A DNA stretch of 64,000 nt from Enterococcus sp. BWR-S5 (GTDB lineage Bacteria > Bacillota > Bacilli > Lactobacillales > Enterococcaceae). This document shows, piece after piece, positions 61,186-64,000 of this stretch. The position numbers and the translations under genes were made by a program. The number at the start of each line of letters is the position of its first letter. Position 1 is the first letter of the stretch. The stretch spans positions 454,841 through 518,840 of the forward strand of contig NZ_JADOEQ010000001.1 in the NCBI RefSeq assembly GCF_016745255.1, in the 5' to 3' direction. Under the pieces are notes generated by a model. It was not told the origin of the DNA. It did not search any database and worked only from the letters and a program-made list of their open reading frames with translations.

Positions 61186-63399
61186 TTGCCAAAGGAAGAG
61201 ATTGTAACGGGACCTGAAGTCATTGGGATCGTATCGAAGTATATGTCAAAGGAGCATACTGCTTTTGTTGAGAAAGCATACAAATATGCAGAAGAAGCTC
61301 ATGAAGGACAGATTAGAAAATCGGGTGAGCCGTACATTATTCATCCAATACAGGTAGCTGGAATTCTTGCTGAGCTGCACATGGACCCTCACACAGTAGC
61401 TACTGGTTTTCTACATGATGTTGTAGAAGATACAGATGTGACACTGGACGATTTGAAAAATGAGTTCGGCGAAGATGTCGCAATGCTAGTGGATGGTGTA
61501 ACGAAACTTGGGAAAATCAAGTATAAATCTCACGAAGAACAGCTAGCTGAAAACCATCGGAAAATGTTATTGGCGATGGCTCAGGATTTGCGTGTCATCA
61601 TGGTTAAGCTTGCTGACAGATTGCATAATATGCGCACGTTGAAACATTTACGTGATGATAAGCAACGACGAATTGCACAGGAAACTTTGGAAATCTATGC
61701 ACCGCTTGCACATCGCTTAGGGATGAGTCGTATCAAGTGGGAGCTGGAGGATACAGCACTCAGATACATCAATCCAAAACAATATTATCGAATTGTACAT
61801 TTGATGCAGACAAAGCGTGAAGAACGGGAAGAATACATCACAGAAGCAGTAGAGGATATTAAAAAAGCTACTGAGGATCTGGAAATATACGCGGAAATTT
61901 ACGGCAGACCCAAACATATCTATTCTATCTATAGAAAAATGAAGGATCAGAAGAAGCAGTTTACAGAGATTTATGATTTACTCGCTATCCGAGTAATCGT
62001 AGATTCCATCAAGGACTGTTACGCTGTTCTTGGGGCGATTCATACCAAGTGGACACCAATGCCGGGTCGATTCAAAGACTATATTGCCATGCCAAAGGCA
62101 AATATGTATCAATCGATTCATACAACAGTTATCGGACCAAAAGGAAATCCTGTAGAAGTGCAAATCAGAACACATGAAATGCATCAAATTGCAGAGTTCG
62201 GAGTTGCGGCTCACTGGGCATACAAAGAGGGTAAAACCGATAAAGTTGAAGAAGATGAGGACAGCAGACAATTGAGCTGGTTCCATGAAATTTTGGAGCT
62301 TCAAGATGAAAGCTATGATGCCTCTGATTTTATGGAAAGTGTTAAAGGAGATATCTTTAGCGATAAAGTTTATGTATTTACGCCGACAGGGGATGTTACA
62401 GAGCTGCCAAAAGGCTCTGGCCCGTTGGATTTTGCCTATAGTGTGCATACGGAAATCGGTAATAAAACGACAGGTGCCAAAGTCAATGGTAAGATGGTAC
62501 AGCTAGATTACACATTGAAGAATGGTGATATTATTGAAGTACTTACGTCGCCGAATTCCTTTGGACCAAGCCGTGACTGGCTAAAAATGGTGAAAACCAG
62601 CAAAGCCAGAAATAAAATCAAACGTTTCTTCAAGGTTCAGGATAGAGAAGTCAATATTATCAAAGGACATGATGCGATTAGTAAATTCTTAACAGAACAT
62701 GGATTTGTGCCGAAAGAATTTCTGAGTAAGACAAAAATTGCAGAAGCCATTGAACGCTTCAATTACCAGACTGAGGATGATCTATATGCTGCTGTCGGCT
62801 ATGGTGAAATCAGTGCACAGGTTGTTTCTAACCGTTTGACTGAAAAAGAACGAAAAGAACAAGAAAAGGAACGCCAAAAACAAGAAGCCGAAGAGCTGAT
62901 GAACCAACCTGTTAAAAAAGAATCTGACAAAATGAAGGTTCGTCACGAAGGCGGTATTGTGATTCAAGGTATTGAGAATCTATTGATTCGCTTGAGTCGC
63001 TGCTGTAATCCGGTGCCTGGGGATAAAATCGTCGGCTACATCACGAAAGGGCGAGGTGTTTCTATTCACCGAGCGGATTGTCCAAATGTTCAGCATCAGG
63101 AAGAGTTAGCTGAACGGATGATTGAGGTTGAGTGGGAAGACACGAACAATATTCGTCAGGAATATGATGCAGACCTTGAGATTTATGGATACAATCGCAG
63201 TGGTTTACTTAATGATGTGTTGATGGCCGTTAGTACAATGACGAAAAATCTTGTGAGCGTAGAAGCGAAGCCAACAAAAGATAAGATGGCTGTGATTCAT
63301 ATCACTGTGAAGATTCAGAACTTGTCTCATTTGAAGACAATTGTTGATAAAATTAAGAATGTTCCGGACATCCATAGTGTCCGTCGAACAAATGGCTAG
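61186..63399 (+). CDS. relA: Bifunctional (p)ppGpp synthetase/hydrolase (Rel)
   Basis: The 737-residue long RSH enzyme controls the stringent response. It has the HD hydrolase domain ([23 protein letters not shown]; intact, so bifunctional), the synthetase domain ([34 protein letters not shown]), TGS ([28 protein letters not shown]), a zinc-finger/helical region with CCNPVPGD, and a C-terminal ACT domain. The start is TTG 61186 behind AAAGGAG with 8-nt spacing; GTG 61177 overlaps that site. It is preceded by the repeated leader. Confidence 0.96.
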   Translation: MPKEEIVTGPEVIGIVSKYMSKEHTAFVEKAYKYAEEAHEGQIRKSGEPYIIHPIQVAGILAELHMDPHTVATGFLHDVVEDTDVTLDDLKNEFGEDVAMLVDGVTKLGKIKYKSHEEQLAENHRKMLLAMAQDLRVIMVKLADRLHNMRTLKHLRDDKQRRIAQETLEIYAPLAHRLGMSRIKWELEDTALRYINPKQYYRIVHLMQTKREEREEYITEAVEDIKKATEDLEIYAEIYGRPKHIYSIYRKMKDQKKQFTEIYDLLAIRVIVDSIKDCYAVLGAIHTKWTPMPGRFKDYIAMPKANMYQSIHTTVIGPKGNPVEVQIRTHEMHQIAEFGVAAHWAYKEGKTDKVEEDEDSRQLSWFHEILELQDESYDASDFMESVKGDIFSDKVYVFTPTGDVTELPKGSGPLDFAYSVHTEIGNKTTGAKVNGKMVQLDYTLKNGDIIEVLTSPNSFGPSRDWLKMVKTSKARNKIKRFFKVQDREVNIIKGHDAISKFLTEHGFVPKEFLSKTKIAEAIERFNYQTEDDLYAAVGYGEISAQVVSNRLTEKERKEQEKERQKQEAEELMNQPVKKESDKMKVRHEGGIVIQGIENLLIRLSRCCNPVPGDKIVGYITKGRGVSIHRADCPNVQHQEELAERMIEVEWEDTNNIRQEYDADLEIYGYNRSGLLNDVLMAVSTMTKNLVSVEAKPTKDKMAVIHITVKIQNLSHLKTIVDKIKNVPDIHSVRRTNG

Positions 63400-63410
63400 G
63401 GGGAAACAGC

Positions 63411-63857
63411 ATGAAAGCAGTCATTCAGCGAGTTTCTCAAGCGCAGGTTGAAATTGACGGACAGCTGATTGGTAAAATTGGGACAGGCTTTATGATTTTA
63501 CTTGGTATTCATACAGAGGATACAAGTGAGGATGTTGCATATCTTGTTCGAAAAATCAGCAAACTACGTGTATTTGAAGACGCAGAAGGAAAGATGAATC
63601 TGGATATTCAAGCAGCTGGCGGAGCTATATTGAGTATTTCTCAATTCACCTTATATGCAGACACGAAAAAAGGAAATCGTCCAAGCTTTGTAACCGCAGC
63701 AAGACCTGAACAGGCAATCCCTTTATACGAAGCATTCAATCAACAGCTTCGAGAAGTGGGAATAGCTGTTGAAACAGGTGAGTTTGGCGGAGATATGGAC
63801 GTTACACTAACCAATGATGGTCCGGTAACGATTGTGATCGATACAAGAGAGAAATAG
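63411..63857 (+). CDS. dtd: D-aminoacyl-tRNA deacylase
   Basis: The 148-residue enzyme hydrolyses D-amino acids and glycine mischarged on tRNA. It shows the N-terminal [13 protein letters not shown], the catalytic [10 protein letters not shown] with the conserved Ser-Gln-Phe-Thr, and the C-terminal [10 protein letters not shown] carrying the Gly-cisPro motif. It starts 11 bp after relA behind GGGGGAAA, the usual relA-dtd pair. Confidence 0.96.
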   Translation: MKAVIQRVSQAQVEIDGQLIGKIGTGFMILLGIHTEDTSEDVAYLVRKISKLRVFEDAEGKMNLDIQAAGGAILSISQFTLYADTKKGNRPSFVTAARPEQAIPLYEAFNQQLREVGIAVETGEFGGDMDVTLTNDGPVTIVIDTREK

Positions 63858-63928
63858 GTGACTGCCTTCTATTTACGGGTTCTACGTCAAATTGTGTTGG
63901 TAGGACAAAAAACTGAATAAAATGATAG

Positions 63929-63980
63929 AGCTTGGAACAAAAGAACAGAGAAACCTCTGATTTTGTTTCAAGTTCTTTTT
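63929..63980 (+). terminator. Terminator of the relA-dtd operon
   Basis: An imperfect long stem (AGCTTGGAACAAAA with TTTTGTTTCAAGTT, inner CAGAG/CTCTG) is followed by a T run. Confidence 0.8.
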
Positions 63981-64000
63981 TAGAGAAAAGGGAAACAGCG

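Overview
The window is chromosomal DNA from a low-GC Gram-positive coccus, most likely an Enterococcus. No species is claimed. The pointers are a complete comGA-GG pilus operon followed by a methyltransferase gene and ackA; a prmA-rsmE-relA-dtd cluster; two Mga-type regulators; DUF1033, DUF1831, DUF2785 and DUF3013 proteins typical of Lactobacillales; and strong AGGAGG-type ribosome binding sites. Genes lie on both strands and are punctuated by many clear intrinsic terminators.

Layout. 1-3060: the end of a type VII secretion (ESX) effector locus, with two small helical partner proteins, an LXG toxin with a His-rich putative nuclease tip, its likely immunity gene, and a second immunity paralogue preceded by a short relic of a toxin 3' end. 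3217-3289: tRNA-Thr. 3456-8309: two tandem Mga-like regulators on the minus strand, one of them divergent from a secreted Ig-like/sortase-fold protein. The intergenic DNA shows that the whole regulator-target unit was duplicated and that one target gene was then lost. 8691-12342: prs, rarD, iscS-type desulfurase and DUF1831. 12551-13466: an AraC-type DNA-binding protein and a GyrI-like ligand-binding protein encoded as two genes. 13910-23684: a sugar locus with a MalEFG-type ABC importer lacking its ATPase, a LacI regulator with twin palindromic operators, two GH65 phosphorylases and beta-phosphoglucomutase. It lies between DUF1831 and mnmA, so the desulfurase and its usual thiouridylase partner are separated by about 12 kb.

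23897-38670: housekeeping and envelope genes: mnmA, DUF1033, topB, vanW-like, ftsK, yjdF-like, a GntR regulator, a Bce-type ABC exporter, rlmN and a GNAT acetyltransferase. 38919-46465: an L-ascorbate (ula) catabolic operon with its DeoR-type regulator on the opposite strand. 46466-46993: non-coding DNA with a perfect 20-bp hairpin and a terminator. 46994-53237: comGA-GG, a methyltransferase and ackA. 53290-56729 (minus): DUF2785, Usp, a small membrane protein, a probable 6S RNA and rarA. 57180-63857: mpg, DUF3013, prmA, rsmE, a DeoC-like pseudoenzyme, relA and dtd.

The most unusual signal is RNA. The long leaders of ftsK (about 29330-29660) and relA (about 60858-61185) are each built from tandem units of about 105 nt. 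Each unit has a Shine-Dalgarno-like purine box, hairpin P1, a conserved CGGACCAC/CGAACCAC core and hairpin P2. The two leaders share the core and the P1 loop, while the P1 stems differ by compensatory changes. This looks like one cis-regulatory RNA family in repeated form in front of a DNA translocase gene and the (p)ppGpp synthetase gene. I do not recognise it as a named family.
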